Positions 19,827-28,371 are shown, counted from the first letter of the stretch. The stretch: 64,000 nucleotides of DNA from Bacteroidales bacterium (GCA_015060865.1 SUXS01000004.1:62001-126000), one strand, 5' to 3'. Made by a program: numbers and translations. The notes: generated by a model from the letters alone, not told the origin.

Positions 19827-20780
19827 CTACTTTTTTAACATACATATATGTCTACTCGGCATCACCACTTGCTTCCGTGCGAAGTTGCGATAGCCGACAC
19901 GCCAGCACAATATGGTAAGAGCTGACAGGAGCAGCAGCACGACGACGCTCCACGCCTCATGCTGCAGCAGACCGCCGTAGGCTGTGACCGCACCATCGCC
20001 TGCCGAGGCAACAGCATCGATTGCCCTGCCGCGCAGGATGAACAGGGTGCCACCTACGATGGTGAGTGCCATGGCGGTAAAGTTAGTCCAGCAACTACCT
20101 ATCAGCAGGAAGAGCGAGTGGACGAACAGCAGCGACACGATGCAGAGCAGCACCATCAGCACACCACGGAAGGTGCTGAAGCCGAAGCCAGCCATAGAGA
20201 TATCGCCTGCGGCATTGACATACTCCGTGCCACCATGCATAAACATATCCTGTATCGTCTGCCACCCTTTGCCCAACAGAGCCGGCACGGTGAATCCCTT
20301 GAAGTCGGCCGAGAGCACGGCATAGTCGGGGTTTACGCCCATGCGATACTCTACAAGGCCTATACGCAGGAGGTCGACAACGAGCATGGCCAGTATCACA
20401 AACACGATGGGCTCGACAAGGGCAATGAGCACGCGCGACACGAACTTCTCCTTATTAGAAGCTGGCAGCGAGAGGTAATAGATGACGTCGTTCTTCTCTC
20501 CCATAGCCGACAGGGTGGAGATACTAAACAGCATCATGCCCACCAGAAAGGCGTAGAACATGGGAGCCAGTCCGTCAACATACATTGCGAACAGCTGAGA
20601 CGCATCCACCACACCCATCTTATAGCTGGCGATGCAGTGACGCAGGTCGCCCGACTCGCTTGCCAAGAAGATAAACAGGATGCCAATGTACATCATCCGC
20701 GTGTTCGTATAGGCCCTGAGGTCGATGCGCAACACGTTCCACAGGCGGCGGAGGCTGAATGTATTGTTTATTGTATTCAT
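19827..20780 (-). CDS. ABC-type permease, paralog B
   Basis: Integral membrane protein of about 317 residues with the layout of its two operon neighbours: an N-terminal NTINNTFSLRRLWNVLRIDL amphipathic start, six or so hydrophobic segments, the PASNKEKFVSRVLIALVEP block and a terminal RNFARKQVV motif. It is the most divergent of the three. The ATG at 20780 is chosen because it aligns with the MNTINN starts of the paralogs; an in-frame ATG 39 bp upstream would add an unmatched basic stretch. Confidence 0.78.
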   Translation of the reverse strand: MNTINNTFSLRRLWNVLRIDLRAYTNTRMMYIGILFIFLASESGDLRHCIASYKMGVVDASQLFAMYVDGLAPMFYAFLVGMMLFSISTLSAMGEKNDVIYYLSLPASNKEKFVSRVLIALVEPIVFVILAMLVVDLLRIGLVEYRMGVNPDYAVLSADFKGFTVPALLGKGWQTIQDMFMHGGTEYVNAAGDISMAGFGFSTFRGVLMVLLCIVSLLFVHSLFLLIGSCWTNFTAMALTIVGGTLFILRGRAIDAVASAGDGAVTAYGGLLQHEAWSVVVLLLLSALTILCWRVGYRNFARKQVVMPSRHICMLKK

Positions 20781-20831
20781 AGAATTATTCTTTATTAGGA
20801 GAGACAATTTTCTTCTCACGCGGAATTAGGT

Positions 20832-21062
20832 CTCACACAGATCTCACAAATCTCACAGAAGGTTTCACTTTGTTTCTCACGCGAATCTCGCAAATCTCGC
20901 AAAAGCTGCATTGCTTCGCTCGCAGCTGTCGGCTTCGCCGAGTGTTTGCGCAGTACAATTCGCGAGTGTAACGATGCGAACTTCGTGAGATTCGCGAGAT
21001 TCGCGTGAGACAAGACACTCAGCATAACTATAATTCTGAGAGATTTGTGAGATCTGTGTGAG
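20832..21062. repeat. Inverted-repeat cassette 2, nested double palindrome
   Basis: The outer arms 20832-20858 and 21036-21062 are 27 bp each and match at 26 positions. The inner arms 20875-20901 and 20984-21010 are a related CTCGCAAAT-type repeat. The DNA between permeases A and B is almost entirely this nested structure. Confidence 0.8.
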
Positions 21063-21069
21063 CATAAAA

Positions 21070-22044
21070 TCATTTGCGTGAAGGAAACAGTTGATGCAAA
21101 TGCTTACCGCCACGAAGATGCTGGGGCGCCACCACCTGTTTGCGTGAGAAGAGGCGATAGCCGAGCCACCAGTTGAGGGCGGTGAGGGCAAGGAGCACGG
21201 GGATGGCAATGCTCAGCAGCGTCATGCCGGCTTGCTGCTCTGTCTCGAAGAGCGAGGTGAGCACATCGCCCAGCCAAGGCAGCACGTAAGGCTCAAGCTT
21301 TACAAAAATCCAGACAACAGCACTGGTTACCACTATTTGCGTAATCCATATCTTGATGATGGCCGCCTTGCGCCAGACGCATCCGCCCAATATAAATAAG
21401 GAGTGAGCGAAAAGGAACGCCGCAACCATAGTCGTTACATTCACCGCACCATAATAAGTACTGAATCCTATCACGCGGACAGTGCCATCAACAGTGGGTC
21501 CCCACACTTCACCCCCTGTGCGATAGGCAGAGGAGAAGGTTTCACCAAACTCTGCCAAGATGCGTGGAAGCGTGAAGCCATAGAACTCCTTCACCTCGAA
21601 GAGAGGCACGAAAAGCATACGCACCAGGTCGGCAAGGAGGAGTGCCGCGAAGGCCATCACGATGAGCAGTATGGTATTGACGAGCGCACGAGCTACAAAC
21701 TTCTCCATATTCGTGGCGGGCATCATCAGATAATTGAGTCCGCGTCCCTTGGTCTTCAACGGCACACCGCACATATCGGCGGCCGCACACATCAACGTCA
21801 GAGACAATACACCGTAGAAGAAAGGCACAAAGTTTGCTGCCAACGAGGGCATATATTGGTCGGGCTGTATAGAATGACGAAGGCCAGTACCTATAATACT
21901 GTTCATATTAGCCAACTGCGATGCCAAGAAAGCAGCAAAGAGAATGAAGAAGGCTGCGATATTGCTCCAGCGATGCTCCACCAAATCGCACTTCAGTACT
22001 GCACCGAGGCGTGAGAAACTGAATTTATTATTGATTGTATTCAT
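21070..22044 (-). CDS. ABC-type permease, paralog A
   Basis: Integral membrane protein of 324 residues and the first permease after the ATPase. It is nearly identical to paralog C through about residue 190 and differs in the C-terminal membrane segments. It has about six hydrophobic segments, the KFVARALVNTILLIVMAF block and the RLFSRKQVV end motif, followed by a His/Arg-rich tail. It presumably pairs with paralog B or C and the ATPase at 22191. Substrate unknown; YtrA-type operons often respond to cell-wall stress. Confidence 0.8.
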   Translation of the reverse strand: MNTINNKFSFSRLGAVLKCDLVEHRWSNIAAFFILFAAFLASQLANMNSIIGTGLRHSIQPDQYMPSLAANFVPFFYGVLSLTLMCAAADMCGVPLKTKGRGLNYLMMPATNMEKFVARALVNTILLIVMAFAALLLADLVRMLFVPLFEVKEFYGFTLPRILAEFGETFSSAYRTGGEVWGPTVDGTVRVIGFSTYYGAVNVTTMVAAFLFAHSLFILGGCVWRKAAIIKIWITQIVVTSAVVWIFVKLEPYVLPWLGDVLTSLFETEQQAGMTLLSIAIPVLLALTALNWWLGYRLFSRKQVVAPQHLRGGKHLHQLFPSRK

Positions 22045-22080
22045 TGTTATTGACTTTTAATTATCCACCGAGATTTCTTA

Positions 22081-22188
22081 CCACAGATTACACGGATTAC
22101 TCGGATTTTCAACAATCCGGTATTCACACATTCAATCGTATTGCCTATTTAATAAGGATATAATCTGTGAAATCTGAGAAATCTGTGG
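22081..22188. repeat. Inverted-repeat cassette 3 (CCACAGATTACAC type)
   Basis: The arm starting CCACAGATTACACGGATTAC (22081) pairs imperfectly with the arm ending AATCTGTGG (to 22188). This is another dispersed Bacteroidota intergenic repeat type, here between the ATPase and permease A. Confidence 0.7.
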
Positions 22189-22190
22189 TT

Positions 22191-23027
22191 TTATTTAAAC
22201 AACTCCGTGAAACGTTCCCGTTCGGCCAACACACCATTGAAGAGCAGTTCGAGGTTCAGGCGGCTCTCCTCATCGTATGCATTGGGCAAGATGATACTGT
22301 TTCCAGCTACCGAAGGCTGCACGAAGAGCGCCCCATCGGTAGGCTCCGAGATGGGTTGCTCGGCAAAGAGGAGGCGACGGCAAATCTCGTCGCTCGACGC
22401 ATTGAGCAGCACTTGAGAACCGTCGATGATGACGATATGGTCGAGCAGGCTGTCAATGTCGCGCACCTGATGGGTAGAGATGATGATGGTCTTCTCCTCG
22501 GTCATGTTGCTGGCGATGAGTCGGCGAAACTCGCTCTTCGAGGGGATGTCAAGTCCGTTGGTAGGCTCGTCCATCACGAGGAGCGAAGTGTTGGTGGCCA
22601 AGGCGTAGCACATGAAAGCCTTCTTCTGCTGACCCATGGAGAGGGAGTTGAAGACCACGCTATCATCGAGCCCAAACATCGCCAGGTTCTGCGTCAGCTG
22701 CTCATAGCTGAAGTTGGGGTAGAAGCCGCTATGCAGCGAAGCATACTTCTTGATGCTCATCTTGGGCAGCTCGAACTCCTCGGGCACGATAAACATGTCG
22801 CTCAGTGTGGAGGGAAGGCGCAGCTTCACATCCTCGCCCTTGTAGAGCACACTACCCTGCTGCGGACGCAGCAGACCTGTCAAGAGATAGAGCAGCGTAC
22901 TCTTGCCCGTACCGTTCAGTCCGAGCAATCCGTACACTGCACCCTTCTCAATACTCAACGAAAAATCGTTGAAAACCTTACAGTCGTCGTTGCTGTAAGA
23001 AAACGCTAAATCGCTAATCTCTAACAT
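22191..23027 (-). CDS. ABC transporter ATP-binding protein
   Basis: ATPase of the exporter, 278 residues. Walker A is GLNGTGKS, the signature is LSMGQ, Walker B is LLVMDEPTNGLD and the switch histidine is in IIISTHQ. A C-terminal extension of ~80 residues resembles the regulatory tail of YtrB/EcsA-like ATPases. It is the promoter-proximal gene of the operon. A GTG two codons upstream (23033) is an alternative start. Confidence 0.92.
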   Translation of the reverse strand: MLEISDLAFSYSNDDCKVFNDFSLSIEKGAVYGLLGLNGTGKSTLLYLLTGLLRPQQGSVLYKGEDVKLRLPSTLSDMFIVPEEFELPKMSIKKYASLHSGFYPNFSYEQLTQNLAMFGLDDSVVFNSLSMGQQKKAFMCYALATNTSLLVMDEPTNGLDIPSKSEFRRLIASNMTEEKTIIISTHQVRDIDSLLDHIVIIDGSQVLLNASSDEICRRLLFAEQPISEPTDGALFVQPSVAGNSIILPNAYDEESRLNLELLFNGVLAERERFTELFK

Positions 23028-23067
23028 ACTCACATCATTTAATCGTTATACTTTTTGCTCACCTTAC

Positions 23068-23089
23068 GTGTACTAGCTTAATAGTACAC
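23068..23089. promoter_or_regulatory. Predicted GntR/YtrA operator
   Basis: A perfect 8-bp inverted repeat, GTGTACTA-N6-TAGTACAC, lies just downstream of the -7 element of the ABC operon, over the expected transcription start. YtrA-type regulators are known to bind inverted repeats of this GTGTA...TACAC kind, so repression by the operon's own GntR protein is likely. Confidence 0.7.
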
Positions 23090-23091
23090 TG

Positions 23092-23121
23092 CAAAGGTAT
23101 GGCTTTTTATTTAAATGACAA
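23092..23121 (-). promoter_or_regulatory. Promoter of the ABC exporter operon
   Basis: On the minus strand TTG (23121-23119), a 19-bp spacer and TACCTTTG (23099-23092) form a full Bacteroidota promoter directed into the ATPase gene. Confidence 0.75.
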
Positions 23122-23206
23122 CAACCGACTTTATATTTAACACGCGTTAACACCAAGTGAGGACAAAATGGAGTAATATGACAAAAAAGATTTATGGTAC
23201 AATACT

Positions 23207-23236
23207 TTGTCGTAAGGGTACTTTTATGTAACTTCG
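23207..23236 (+). promoter_or_regulatory. Promoter for the RidA-like gene
   Basis: TTG (23207-23209), a 19-bp spacer and TAACTTCG (23229-23236): one mismatch from TAnnTTTG. Confidence 0.5.
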
Positions 23237-23272
23237 CAAAAAATTACATAACGAAATAATTATAAGAGAACA

Positions 23273-23650
23273 ATGAAAAAACAAATCAACACTCCTGCTG
23301 CTCCAGCAGCAATCGGCCCTTATAGCCAAGCTATCGAAGCCAACGGTATCGTATTCGTAAGCGGCCAACTTCCCATAGACCCTACTACTGGCGCTTTCGC
23401 TGAAGGAGGCATCAAGGAACTCACACACCAATCGCTCACCAACATGAAGAATATACTAGCTGAAGCTGGACTCACAATGGGCAATGTGGTAAAAACGACC
23501 GTTTTTCTCGCCGACATGGCTGATTTTGCAGCGATGAACGAAGTGTATGCTTCATTCTTTGAAGGTGTATGCCCTGCCAGGTCGGCAGTTGCTGTGAAGA
23601 CCTTACCCAAAGAGGCTCGTGTGGAGATTGAATGTATCGCAGTAAGATAG
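23273..23650 (+). CDS. ridA: RidA family imine deaminase
   Basis: RidA/YjgF/UK114 protein of 125 residues, which hydrolyses reactive enamine/imine intermediates from pyridoxal-phosphate enzymes. IGPYSQA near the N terminus, the VSGQLPIDPTTG block and the C-terminal CPARSAVAVKTLPKEARVEIE stretch, with the conserved Arg of the active site and the terminal glutamate, are all present. Length is normal. The AlaX-like gene follows after 4 bp, suggesting an operon. Confidence 0.95.
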   Translation: MKKQINTPAAPAAIGPYSQAIEANGIVFVSGQLPIDPTTGAFAEGGIKELTHQSLTNMKNILAEAGLTMGNVVKTTVFLADMADFAAMNEVYASFFEGVCPARSAVAVKTLPKEARVEIECIAVR

Positions 23651-23654
23651 GACC

Positions 23655-24122
23655 ATGACAGACGCACCTGTTCTTAACGAACATAACAAACAAGAATTTC
23701 CGCCTGCACACACCGCTGAGCACATACTGAACCAAACAATGGTACGTATGTTCGGCTGCAAACGTTCACGTATCAACCATATCGAACGGAAAAAGAGTAA
23801 ATGCAATTATGAGCTCAGCACTTGTCCTACCGAAGAACAGATACGCGAAGTTGAGTCTATGGTAAATAGCATCATAGCAGCCGATATGGAGGTAACAGAA
23901 CGATACGTTTCTCGTCAAGAATTACCGAAAAATATTGATTTGAGCAAACTGCCCGAAAATGCCAGCGAAACATTACGGTTAGTGTATGTAGGCGACTACG
24001 ATGTTTGTCCATGTTTAGGCCTCCATGTGAAACGTACCAGCGAGATTGGCCATTTCAGGATTAGCAGTACCAGCTACAATGAAGGGAACTTCCGTATTGT
24101 GTTCCGGGTAACGGCACCATAA
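23655..24122 (+). CDS. AlaX-like alanyl-tRNA editing domain protein
   Basis: Stand-alone protein of 155 residues related to the second additional domain of alanyl- and threonyl-tRNA synthetases (AlaX type), which hydrolyses mischarged tRNA. The zinc-site residues are visible as HTAEH near the N terminus and C-x3-H in CPCLGLHV, followed by GHFRI. It would act in the cytoplasm in trans. It is probably co-transcribed with ridA; both are quality-control functions. The tRNA specificity cannot be told from sequence. Confidence 0.85.
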   Translation: MTDAPVLNEHNKQEFPPAHTAEHILNQTMVRMFGCKRSRINHIERKKSKCNYELSTCPTEEQIREVESMVNSIIAADMEVTERYVSRQELPKNIDLSKLPENASETLRLVYVGDYDVCPCLGLHVKRTSEIGHFRISSTSYNEGNFRIVFRVTAP

Positions 24123-24231
24123 CATGCTCCAATAGTTAAATTGTAGAAAAGCTCGCAAGAAGAGACGAACAATTGGGCGACATAGGCATTATAGTTGAAC
24201 AAGTTTGTTTAACCTATAAAACTAATCAACT

Positions 24232-24693
24232 ATGACCCCAATGAAAAAAACGTATCATCAAGAATGGATTCCAAGTATCTTCAACGATTTCTTCGAAACC
24301 AACTGGATGGGGCGTGCCAAAGCAACCGCACCAGCTATCAATGTCATCGAAAAGAAAGATGTGTACAAAGTACAAGTAGCCGCCCCTGGCATGACCAAGG
24401 ATGACTTCAAAATTCACCTTAACGAAGAAGGTGATTTGGTAATCTCCATGGAGAAATGCAACAACAACGACGAAAAGGAATGCAAAGAGTATGAGTGCTG
24501 CGATGAGAAAGAATGTAAATACCTACGACGCGAATTCTCATATGCAAAGTTTGAGCAAACCCTCATCCTCCCCGACGATGTAGATAAAGCCCACATCAAA
24601 GCAAAGGTAAAACATGGAGTGTTGCATATCAAACTTCCCCGTAAAGCGGTAGAAGAAAAGCCACAAGTACAACAAACAATTGTTATCGAATAG
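24232..24693 (+). CDS. Hsp20 family small heat shock protein
   Basis: Small heat shock protein of 153 residues, an ATP-independent holdase. The alpha-crystallin domain runs from about residue 35 to 140: VYKVQVAAPGM and KDDFKIHLNEEGDLVIS open it and the A-x-x-KHGVLHIKLPR block closes it. A cysteine- and acid-rich insertion (KECKEYECCDEKECKYLRREF) lies in the loop between strands; several cysteines there could bind metal or act as a redox switch, but this is only inference. A second ATG three codons in (24241) is an alternative start. Confidence 0.93.
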   Translation: MTPMKKTYHQEWIPSIFNDFFETNWMGRAKATAPAINVIEKKDVYKVQVAAPGMTKDDFKIHLNEEGDLVISMEKCNNNDEKECKEYECCDEKECKYLRREFSYAKFEQTLILPDDVDKAHIKAKVKHGVLHIKLPRKAVEEKPQVQQTIVIE

Positions 24694-24699
24694 TATGTG

Positions 24700-24734
24700 T
24701 GAGGGTGTGTCTGTTTGACACACCCTCATTTTTA
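24700..24734 (+). terminator. Terminator after the Hsp20 gene
   Basis: TGAGGGTGTGT (24700-24710) pairs perfectly with ACACACCCTCA (24718-24728), followed by a T run. Confidence 0.85.
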
Positions 24735-24760
24735 CCTGAAGCCTTTTTATCCTCTATTTC

Positions 24761-24791
24761 TTGACAGTTTAAGACAAATAATATAAATTTG
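24761..24791 (+). promoter_or_regulatory. Promoter for aroE
   Basis: TTG (24761-24763), a 20-bp spacer and TAAATTTG (24784-24791). It shows that translation cannot start before about 24797 and supports the ATG at 24840. Confidence 0.75.
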
Positions 24792-24839
24792 CATCCAACA
24801 ATTCGACAAACGAACAACGACTACACAAAGCTATCAATC

Positions 24840-25589
24840 ATGACACCTCACCATATTTATGGCCTCATAGGCTATCCACTTGGGCATTCCTTTTCTAAAA
24901 AATTTTTCACTAATTTCTTCCTTCAAGAGGATATCTGTGCCGAATACAAGAATTTCGAGCTGCCACAGATAGATGCCCTAACCCAGGTGCTTAAGGAGGA
25001 GAGTGCGCTACAGGGGTTCAATGTGACTATACCCTACAAGCAGCAGGTGATGCCCTACCTGAACGAACTGGATGCTGCAGCCGAGGCTATCGGAGCAGTC
25101 AATGTAGTAAAGGTGACACGATGTGGCGAAGACATATATTTAAAAGGATACAATACCGATGTCATCGGATTCAGCAACTCCATACGCCCTTTACTGCAAC
25201 CACACCACACCCATGCTCTTATTCTAGGTACTGGAGGAGCCTCGAAAGCGGTTGATTATGCCTTAAAGCAATTAGGTCTGACAACCTGTTTCGTCACACG
25301 CACCAAGCGGGAGGGCATGCTAACTTACGAAGAACTGACACCTGCCATGCTAACGCTCCATACAGTTATCATCAACACCACGCCTCTAGGCATGCATCCA
25401 AAGACTGAGGAGTGCCCCCCACTAGACTACTCACTGATCAATGAGAGATATCTACTCTTTGATTTAGTCTACAATCCCGAAAAAACACTATTTTTGCAGC
25501 GTGGCGAGCAAGCCGGTGCCACCATCCGTAACGGAATGGAAATGCTCATAGGGCAGGCAAAGGCTGCGTGGCGTATCTGGACAGAATGA
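24840..25589 (+). CDS. aroE: Shikimate dehydrogenase
   Basis: NADP-dependent shikimate dehydrogenase (249 residues), which reduces 3-dehydroshikimate in aromatic amino-acid synthesis. Near the N terminus GYPLGHSFSKKF contains the shikimate-binding serines; GFNVTIPYKQ carries the catalytic lysine; the Rossmann loop is LGTGGASKA; NTTPLGMHP is a late conserved block. Start chosen from the promoter position. The TPM gene begins 7 bp after the stop, so the two are likely co-transcribed. Confidence 0.95.
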   Translation: MTPHHIYGLIGYPLGHSFSKKFFTNFFLQEDICAEYKNFELPQIDALTQVLKEESALQGFNVTIPYKQQVMPYLNELDAAAEAIGAVNVVKVTRCGEDIYLKGYNTDVIGFSNSIRPLLQPHHTHALILGTGGASKAVDYALKQLGLTTCFVTRTKREGMLTYEELTPAMLTLHTVIINTTPLGMHPKTEECPPLDYSLINERYLLFDLVYNPEKTLFLQRGEQAGATIRNGMEMLIGQAKAAWRIWTE

Positions 25590-25596
25590 AAGAACT

Positions 25597-26514
25597 ATGA
25601 AGAGAGGTGTTGCAATACTCGTATCTTGTATGCTGACCTTGCTCGTATGGAGCAAAGTGTATACGCCCACTACCATCCCCATGGTGCACCTTGAGGACCG
25701 CACACGCTATACCTGCAACCCCGACGGCATACTATCAGCCCATGCGGTAAACACGATGGACAGCATCTTCTATGCCCTGGAACAGCAGACCGGTATACAG
25801 ACTGTGGTGGCTGTGGTGGGCGAGATAGACCCTACCGATTGCTTCGAGTTTGCCCACGCACTCTTTACCGCACAGGGCGTAGGTCAGCAGGGCAAAGACA
25901 ATGGACTCGTCATACTCCTGTCTACGGAAGAGCGCTGCATACAGTTTGTCACTGGCTACGGACTCGAAGGTTCACTGCCCGATGCCATCTGCAAGCGCAT
26001 ACAGAGCAAATATATGGTCGACCTTCTGGGCGATGAGCGTTGGGACGAAGCCATGGTAGCTGGCTCAAGGGCACTATACAAGCACCTCATGGGCGACCCC
26101 ACGCTTTTCGTTGAGGAGCAACAAGAGGCCGAAGAAGACCGCCAGGCCCTCATCGGGTTCCTTGCCTTTATAGTCATCTCCATCCTGTTCTTCGTGGTGG
26201 TGGCCTATATCGTAGCCCGCAAGCAGTCGCAGTGCCCCAAGTGTAAGCAACACACGCTGAAGCGCTCGGGCAGCATGACCATCATGCGCCGCAACGGCAT
26301 ACGCCGCGATCAGGTGACCTTTACCTGCACTAATTGTGGTCACAACGTATACCGTATCGAAGACCATCACATCGGTGGTGGCGGAGTGGGTGGTGGCCCT
26401 ATCATTGGTGGAGGCGGACGCGGCTTTGGTGGCGGTAGCTTCGGAGGCGGTGGCTTTGGCGGTAGTTTCGGTGGCGGTCGCTCGGGTGGTGGCGGTGCCG
26501 GCTCAAGGTTCTAA
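25597..26514 (+). CDS. TPM domain membrane protein with zinc ribbon and Gly-rich tail
   Basis: YgcG-like protein of 305 residues. A signal peptide is followed by a TPM domain (about 35-170, with the GKDNGLVILLSTEERCIQFVTGYGLEG core), a membrane segment at about 187-208, a zinc ribbon (CPKC...CTNC) and a long Gly/Ser/Phe tail. TPM proteins are often paired with LemA, as here, and have been linked to membrane protein maintenance, for example photosystem II repair in plants. The role in this organism is unknown. Confidence 0.85.
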   Translation: MKRGVAILVSCMLTLLVWSKVYTPTTIPMVHLEDRTRYTCNPDGILSAHAVNTMDSIFYALEQQTGIQTVVAVVGEIDPTDCFEFAHALFTAQGVGQQGKDNGLVILLSTEERCIQFVTGYGLEGSLPDAICKRIQSKYMVDLLGDERWDEAMVAGSRALYKHLMGDPTLFVEEQQEAEEDRQALIGFLAFIVISILFFVVVAYIVARKQSQCPKCKQHTLKRSGSMTIMRRNGIRRDQVTFTCTNCGHNVYRIEDHHIGGGGVGGGPIIGGGGRGFGGGSFGGGGFGGSFGGGRSGGGGAGSRF

Positions 26515-26545
26515 AAGTGAAGAGGGAAAAGTGAAAAGGGAAGAG

Positions 26546-26560
26546 TTTAGGCCCTAAACT
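26546..26560 (+). terminator. Palindrome between the TPM and lemA genes
   Basis: GTTTAGG-c-CCTAAAC is a perfect inverted repeat without a T run. It follows an AAGTGAA/GGGAA low-complexity stretch. A weak attenuator or simple repeat is possible. Confidence 0.35.
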
Positions 26561-26599
26561 GTAAAAAACAACTATTCATAATCAATAATAAATACTACA

Positions 26600-27178
26600 A
26601 TGAAACAGATTAAGACTGCAATTTTGACAATCGCCGCAGTGCTCACCCTGAGCAGCTGCAACTACAACGGAATGGTAGAACGCGAAGAGGCCGTAAGCCA
26701 AGCATGGAGCAACGTAGAGAATCAGTATCAGCGTCGTGCCGACCTCATCCCCAACCTGGTGAACACCGTGAAGGGATATGCCGCCCACGAGCAGGAGACA
26801 CTGGCACAGGTCATCGAAGCACGCAGCAAGGCTACCTCCATCAACATCGATGCCGAGAGCCTCACCCCCGAGACCTTGCAGGCCTACCAGAAGGCACAGG
26901 GCGAGATAGGCAGTGCGCTGGGCCGTCTCATCGCATTGGGCGAAGCCTACCCCGACCTCAAGGCCAACGAGAACTTCAAGGAGCTGCAGGCACAGCTCGA
27001 AGGCACCGAGAACCGCATAGCCGTAGAGCGCCGCAACTTCAACGAGGTGACACGCAACTACAACACCTACCTGCGCAAGTTCCCCCGCAACATCCTCAGC
27101 AACATCTACGGCTTCGACACCAAGCCCTACTTCGAAGCCGAAGAGGGCACACAGAACGCCCCCAAGGTAGAGTTCTGA
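26600..27178 (+). CDS. lemA: LemA family lipoprotein
   Basis: LemA protein of 192 residues. A signal peptide ends in the lipobox LSSC with C20 as the lipidation site, followed by a helical domain with the conserved AWSNVENQYQRRADLIPNLV and NYNTYLRKFPRNI blocks. Usual length. It is expected on the periplasmic side of a membrane, together with the adjacent TPM protein. Confidence 0.93.
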   Translation: MKQIKTAILTIAAVLTLSSCNYNGMVEREEAVSQAWSNVENQYQRRADLIPNLVNTVKGYAAHEQETLAQVIEARSKATSINIDAESLTPETLQAYQKAQGEIGSALGRLIALGEAYPDLKANENFKELQAQLEGTENRIAVERRNFNEVTRNYNTYLRKFPRNILSNIYGFDTKPYFEAEEGTQNAPKVEF

Positions 27179-27207
27179 TAAAAAAAGCAGGCATTATACA
27201 AAAACAG

Positions 27208-27241
27208 GGAGTCGCCCTCTGGGTCGCGACTCCTTGTTTTT
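27208..27241 (+). terminator. Terminator after lemA
   Basis: GGAGTCGC (27208-27215) pairs with GCGACTCC (27226-27233), then TTGTTTTT. The following ~320 bp to the Nudix operators contain no recognisable gene, only a small inverted repeat (GGCTTTGA...TCAAAGCC, 27532-27558). Confidence 0.8.
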
Positions 27242-27566
27242 ATGAACTTTCATTTATTTGAGACTCCTTACGGCTATTTCACAGAGAAAAGAACTTTTTC
27301 TCACCATTTTTCACATATCAAGAGGTTATCTCATTGCCCTCTTTTAACATGATATATCAATTGCATGCTTGCAATAAGAAAAGTGCAGGGTTCCGGATAG
27401 AAAAGGGATAGCAAACGGGAAGTACAGCTTCTTGATTTCCCGACCTACAACCCTCTATAGAAAGATGACTTATAAACAATTTCGTAAAACCATTAAGGAC
27501 TCCAATAGTTTTCAAAAGTGATTCCTATTTAGGCTTTGAGGATGTCTTCATCAAAGCCACAAGTAA

Positions 27567-27595
27567 ATGATTTGCGTAAAATTCACGCAAATCAT
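27567..27595. promoter_or_regulatory. Predicted Nudix-regulator operator A
   Basis: A perfect 11-bp inverted repeat with a 7-bp spacer (ATGATTTGCGT-N7-ACGCAAATCAT), just upstream of the -33 TTG of the Nudix gene. Confidence 0.7.
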
Positions 27596-27596
27596 T

Positions 27597-27626
27597 TTGC
27601 ACTTTCAAATATCCTTCTTACCTTTG
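27597..27626 (+). promoter_or_regulatory. Promoter of the Nudix regulator gene
   Basis: TTG (27597-27599), a 19-bp spacer and TACCTTTG (27619-27626): full consensus. Confidence 0.75.
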
Positions 27627-27642
27627 CGTAAAATTCACGCAA
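27624..27642. promoter_or_regulatory. Predicted Nudix-regulator operator B
   Basis: TTGCGT-N7-ACGCAA with the same spacer sequence (aaaattc) as operator A. It overlaps the end of the -7 element and the expected transcription start. Confidence 0.7.
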
Positions 27643-27653
27643 TAACAAAAGAA

Positions 27654-28352
27654 ATGGAAATGGAAGAGCAAAAGTATGTATACAAGTATCCGCATCCGGC
27701 AGTGACGACGGACTGTGTAATCTTTGGATTTGATGGTGTCAACATTAAACTGCTATTGATACAACGTGGTATAGAGCCATACAAAGGAGATTGGGCATTG
27801 CCTGGTGGATTCATGAAGATGGACGAGACGGCCGAAGAGGGTGCGAGACGTGAGCTATACGAGGAGACAGGGCTAAAGGATGTGCCGGTGGAGCAGTTCT
27901 ATACCTTTACGAGTGTTGATCGCGATCCCAGAGAACGTGTATTGACGATCGCCCACTGTGCCTTGGTGAGAATGAAAGATGTACGTGGAGGCGACGATGC
28001 TGCAGGAGCGCAATGGTTTGCCTACAATGAGATACCCAGCTTGGCCTTCGACCACGACCATATACTACGTAAGGCTATGGCCTATCTGAAGGAGCGCATC
28101 TGCTTCCGCCCCATAGGCTTTGAGCTATTACCCGAAGTGTTCACGATGAGCGAGTTGCAGAATCTGTACGAAGCCATACTAGAGGTCAAGTTTGACCGAC
28201 GCAACTTTGCCAACAAGATGCTGAAGTTGGGCATACTTACCGAGGCCGAGAAGCGGGCTGCAGATGCTCCTTCAAGAGTGCCCCATAAATACAGGTTCAA
28301 TGCCGCGAAGTATACCGAGCTAAAGCAGCGGGGATTTAGATTAGAATTTTAA
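27654..28352 (+). CDS. Nudix-domain transcriptional regulator (NrtR-like)
   Basis: Protein of 232 residues with an N-terminal Nudix domain and a C-terminal winged helix (about 150-232, with the SELQNLYEAILEVKFDRRNFANKML region typical of NrtR-like regulators). The Nudix box GX5EX7REUXEEXGU is complete, so catalysis on an ADP-ribose-like substrate is possible, although many NrtR proteins only sense it. Related Bacteroidota regulators control NAD or sugar use. The ATG at 27654 follows a full promoter; upstream codons lie inside it. Two identical palindromes at the promoter suggest autorepression. The next gene, 19 bp on, is macro-domain-like. Confidence 0.88.
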   Translation: MEMEEQKYVYKYPHPAVTTDCVIFGFDGVNIKLLLIQRGIEPYKGDWALPGGFMKMDETAEEGARRELYEETGLKDVPVEQFYTFTSVDRDPRERVLTIAHCALVRMKDVRGGDDAAGAQWFAYNEIPSLAFDHDHILRKAMAYLKERICFRPIGFELLPEVFTMSELQNLYEAILEVKFDRRNFANKMLKLGILTEAEKRAADAPSRVPHKYRFNAAKYTELKQRGFRLEF

Positions 28353-28371
28353 TATCATAAACATCACAATC

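Noticed and set aside
19959-20798. Long plus-strand open frame (279 codons) opposite permease B
   Set aside because: It is antisense to a clear membrane-protein gene, has the His/Gln-rich composition typical of such shadows and no promoter or family signal.
22167-23009. Plus-strand open frame of 280 codons opposite the ABC ATPase
   Set aside because: The minus strand has a complete ABC ATPase with all motifs; the plus frame is its complement and resembles nothing known.
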